Assembly (NCBI RefSeq): GCF_046630445.1
Contig: NC_092335.1
Coordinates: forward strand, 5,685,501-5,749,500
Length of the DNA: 64,000 nucleotides
Direction: 5' to 3'
Origin: Rutidosis leptorrhynchoides
Lineage: Eukaryota > Streptophyta > Magnoliopsida > Asterales > Asteraceae
The notes beneath the pieces were generated by a model, which saw only the letters and a list, made by a program, of their open reading frames with translations, was not told the origin of the DNA and made no database searches. Position numbers and translations under genes: made by a program. The stretch's first letter is position 1, and each line of letters begins with the position of its first letter. Of the stretch, positions 60,799 through 64,000 are shown piece after piece.

Positions 60799-60800
<2 letters not shown>
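59774..60800 (-). other. Conserved 3' non-coding tail of the second Athila-type element
   Basis: Continues 46958-47733 beyond the chromovirus insertion. It matches 27265-28440 of the first element over long stretches, without a preserved reading frame on either strand. Confidence 0.65.

Positions 60801-60803
<3 letters not shown>

Positions 60804-60876
<73 letters not shown>
60804..60876. repeat. (TA)n microsatellite at the deletion point of the env-like region
   Basis: About 35 TA units stand exactly between sequence matching 28400-28440 and sequence matching about 30840 of the first element, i.e. where the env-like ORF is missing. Confidence 0.85.
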
Positions 60877-60880
<4 letters not shown>

Positions 60881-61539
60881 AACCTTTATTTATTAAAATA
60901 ATTTAAATGAATAATTTTTTAAAATTTTGTTTCCTTTTACTTTAGGTAGTTTCGGTACGTTTACCTAGTCCGTCCCTCGACAAAATTTAAAATTTGTCGT
61001 TTTTAAAGAGATTGTTTTAAAAACAAAGATTTTTGGGGTTTTTTTGGTATACTTTAGATCAATAATATTAAAAATAATGATAACAAAATTTTTCGCCCCG
61101 CCATCGGGTAAAGCAATTTCGGTTCCATGACCTAGTCTTTAACTTACAACGAATTTTAGAAATCATTTTTTTTAACTTAATGAAATAAAGTAAATTTTGT
61201 TTTTAAATTCACACATAACTTAAATTTAAAAATGCATATAAATTTCATATAAAACCTATAAAACAAAAAATTTAGAATGGAGGGAGAAAACTAGTTCTTT
61301 AGTGTCTGCTAGCGGAAAAGACCAATCGGATTTCATTCTCGAAACTACACGAGAACAGAACAACTAACTTTAGACAACATTTTCTTTTTAGAACATTTGA
61401 ATATCCCCACACTTAGGTAGCTGTGGTGTCGAAATTGTGATTAACTTCATTGTCAATTTCGCTTGGACCATAATCAACTTGCATATCTGTGACTTTTGCT
61501 TTAAGCCATTGGTTGGATTCCTGTGTAATATCCACAAAT
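60877..61539 (-). other. Non-coding remainder between protease tail and TA run
   Basis: Contains pieces equal to 30890-31200 and 32220-32420 of the first Athila-type element, including the last codons of the integrase end, but no gene of its own. Confidence 0.55.
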
Positions 61540-62741
61540 TCAACTAGTTTCGCCTTTTTTAGGAGATAGATTGGACACTAACCGGTTACATAACTTAAAG
61601 TTCCCCTTGGTTCTAGCATCACGAATCCGTTTAATAAGTTTCTTCATTGAACTGTTAATAACGGGGTCATTTAATTTTGTATCAACAACGGGGTTCTTTG
61701 TTATCAGGTCATCATTAGGTGTTACTTCATCTTCCCCGCACTTAGGCGTTTTATTATTGCTAAGCACTACCGTTGGAGTTGGTAAAACAATATGGTTCTT
61801 ACCAATCATTTTTGTTGGTTCAACAGTCTTGGTTGGTGGAGATTTAGTCTTTTGACAAACAAAGGTGATCGATTTTTCATCATTACTAAGTTTCATTCTA
61901 CCCTCTCTTACATAAATAACGCCCCGGTGGACGCTAAGAATGGTCGACCTAAAATTAGCGGAATGTTTGAGTGTTCTTTTATGCCAATGACAATAAATTC
62001 GACTAAAAAGGTTAAATTACCCACTTGAACGGGTAGGTTGTCAGCAATTCCAACTGGATGCCTAATGGTTTGATCAAAGAGTCAAACACTCATCTCCGTT
62101 GGACTTAACTCACCTACTCCTAATCTCTTATATAATGAAAGAGGCATAACACTCACACTCGCACCTAAATCTGCTAGTGCATCATACATGACACAATCAC
62201 TAAGTAGACAAGGAACAATAAATTCACCCGGATCACCCAACCTGGGTGGAGGTTTCGGTGAAACTGTTTTCACCGGGTTTAGTTCTACGGTTTTTGTTTC
62301 TTGCGCTTTCTTATTCTTCTTCTTCTTTCCAGAGGTATCACAAACTTTATTACCTATTACTTGCTCATACTCAACTCCTTTTCTTTGAAACGGGATGAGT
62401 GGTCTGTATGGTGCCACCACTGGCTTTACATACTCGGGGGGTGGTGGTGGTGTTGTAACTTCTTCATTGTTACTCACATCGAAAACCTTCCCATCTTCTG
62501 ATGATGGTTTTTCAGAATTCGTTGACAGCATGTTAACATTCTCATTCTGAGGATTTACTTCAGTATAACTCGGTAGCTTTCCTTGTTCCCTCTTACTCAT
62601 CAAGCTAGCAAGAGTACCTACGTGTTTTTCTAGATTCAAAATGGAAGCTTGTTGAGTTCTTAATGACTGATCAAACCTCTCATTTGTTTGGGTTTGAGAT
62701 GTAATAAATTGTGTCTGAGATTCCATTAGCTTTGCCATCAT
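61540..62741 (-). pseudogene. Protease region of the reduced Athila-type element
   Basis: Minus-strand sequence shows a Gln-rich helix (SQTQTNERFDQSLRTQQASI), a Pro-rich linker, LGDPGEFIVPCLL, the protease loop ALADLGASVSVMPLSLYKRL (near 62170), and NIPLILGRPFLAS. A Lys/Thr/Pro-rich tail ending in MKKLIKRIRDARTKGN follows, which is unlike the first element. No reverse transcriptase follows. The region is from a broken element. Confidence 0.8.
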
Positions 62742-63999
62742 TTCTTCCAGATTTGACTTTTTCTCTTTGGTTTGTTGTGGTGGTTTATATAAACCAGGTC
62801 TTTGTTGACTGAAAGTATTGTTTTGAGTTGGTTGGTTATTCGGACCTTGTTGGTTGTACGAGTTATTGTTGGGTCCATTTGGATTGTAAAGAATGTTTTG
62901 ATTTCAATTAAAGTTTGGCCTTGGCGGTTGATAATTATTTTGACAATTATTTCCCGGCCTTTGGTTCATGTAGGAAACATTCTCATGTTGTTCCATCGTT
63001 TGCTCAATGTGACAATCTTTCGTTAAGTGTGGTCCACCGCATTGCTCACAACTGATTCGTATTGCGTGAATATCTTTAGTCATCTTTTCCATTCGTCTCT
63101 CAAAAGCATCTATTTTTGCGAAAACAGAATTAAAGTCATGGCTAGAATCGGCTCTAGCCGCTTTAGATGAACGAAAAATATATTTTTCCTGATGCCACTC
63201 GTGTGAGTGGGAGGCTATATTATCAATAATTTTGTGAGCTTCAGTTGCGGTTTTCTTCATAATGGAACCACCAGCTGCTGTGTCGATGTCTTTTCGTGTA
63301 GCAACGTCGACACCTTGGTAGAATATTTGTACTATTTGATAATTGTTTAAACCGTGCCGAGGACATCCTCTCAACAACTTCCCAAATCTTGTCCATGCCT
63401 CATATAAAGTTTCATTTGGCTTCTGCGTGAACGTAACAATTTCTCCTTGAAGTCTCACGGCTTTGGATGCCGGAAAGAATCTTTTAAGAAATTTCTCAAC
63501 TAAAACATCCCATGTATCAATCTCCCCTTCCGGTAACGATTCTAACCAATCTTTGGCTTCTCCCTTTAAAGTCCAGGGAAATAACATGAGATAGATCTGT
63601 TCATCCTCAACTTCTCTGATTTTGAATAGAGTACAGATCCTATTAAAGGTTCGAAGATGTTCGTTTGGATCTTCTTTTGGCGTACCACTATATTGGCATT
63701 GATTAGTTACCATGTGTAGGATTTGTCCCTTAATTTCATAATCTGGCGCATTAACATCTGGCTTAATAATGGCGTGACCTTGGCCCGTGCGTGTGGTTCT
63801 CATTCGATCTTCCATACTTAGAGGTTCCGTTACTTCCATAATTGAATTTGTTGAATACGAATCACTAGAGGATTCTGATTTAATGGTTTGTGATTCATGA
63901 GGAATGATTAGTGGTTCAGGATCTTGGAATTGTCCTTGAATATCCTCCGTGTTCTCAATTGTGAAGTCGGGTTCAAAAAATGGATTATCGGAAATTTGA
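62742..63999 (-). pseudogene. gag region of the reduced Athila-type element (continues off the edge)
   Basis: The gag core LMLFPWTLKGEAKDWLES, FLKRFFPASKA, NETLYEAWTRFGKLLRGCP and the zinc knuckle CEQCGGPHLTKDC are nearly the same as in the first element, and the region is mostly open. Better preservation of gag than of pol fits a derivative that needs its own capsid or RNA-binding function in cis. The 5' part lies outside the window. Confidence 0.85.
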
Positions 64000-64000
64000 A

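Larger units (their letters stand above)
42402..63999 (-). mobile_element. Second Athila-type element, reduced to gag and protease, runs off the right edge
   Basis: The minus-strand element has its 3' LTR at 42402-46957 (interrupted by a solo LTR), a conserved non-coding tail (46958-47733, 59774-60800), and then protease and gag up to the window end. Comparison with the first copy shows that reverse transcriptase, RNase H, integrase, the accessory ORF and the env-like ORF are absent: the protease tail (about 61540) is followed almost at once by sequence equal to the integrase end (about 61400-61460). A (TA)n run stands where the env-like ORF would be. It looks like a non-autonomous derivative of the same lineage, and it is also broken. 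A 12-kb chromovirus interrupts it. Confidence 0.85.

Overview
The window reads as nuclear DNA of a flowering plant, most likely Asteraceae. The evidence is two pectin methylesterase genes with GT-AG introns, AT-rich spacers full of Helitrons, SINEs and MITEs, and nested Ty3/gypsy elements whose LTRs begin TGTGACGACCC. The family-level guess rests on remembered repeat style, not on a search.

Left part (1 to about 22.8 kb) is the host gene region. Two complete type-I pectinesterase genes lie on the minus strand: gene 1 at 5279-7979 (521 aa) and gene 2 at 17842-20940 (517 aa). Each has one intron at the same site of the protein, a signal peptide, a PMEI pro-domain and all catalytic residues. They look like an old tandem pair. 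Small mobile DNA sits between and inside them: Helitron-like elements (254-4171, about 4690-5198, 13061 to about 16195, about 19480-20021, 21461 to about 21720), a hAT-like MITE, two SINE-like insertions, a 5'-truncated LINE with a 14-bp target duplication, a foldback Mutator-like element with 9-bp target duplication, and a CACTA-like end.

Right part (22.8 to 64 kb) is one nest of retroelements with no host gene. A minus-strand LINE (22788-24501 and 41253-41807) is split by a 16.7-kb Athila-type element (24502-41247, target duplication GTTTC). The LINE is then cut again by an LTR of another family (41808-42401). A second, reduced Athila-type element sits in that LTR (42402 to beyond the right edge). 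It is itself interrupted by a solo LTR (43127-45786, ATTAT) and by a 12.0-kb Tekay-type chromovirus (47734-59773, TCGAG). All LTR elements look broken in their coding parts.

Most interesting: (1) a promoter module made of two palindromes with centres 32 bp apart, ending 20-22 bp before a TATA box, occurs in LTRs of two unrelated families with quite different palindrome sequences, and a third, altered version keeps the dyad and the spacing; (2) a second copy of the twin palindrome lies inside the first Athila-type element, upstream of its env-like gene; (3) 280 bp of the LINE target is copied inside the element next to its 5' LTR, where the primer-binding site should be; (4) the second Athila-type copy keeps gag and protease but lacks polymerase and env-like genes, so it looks like a dependent derivative; (5) the chromovirus carries an extra coiled-coil reading frame before gag and an array of eight W-box cores in its LTR.
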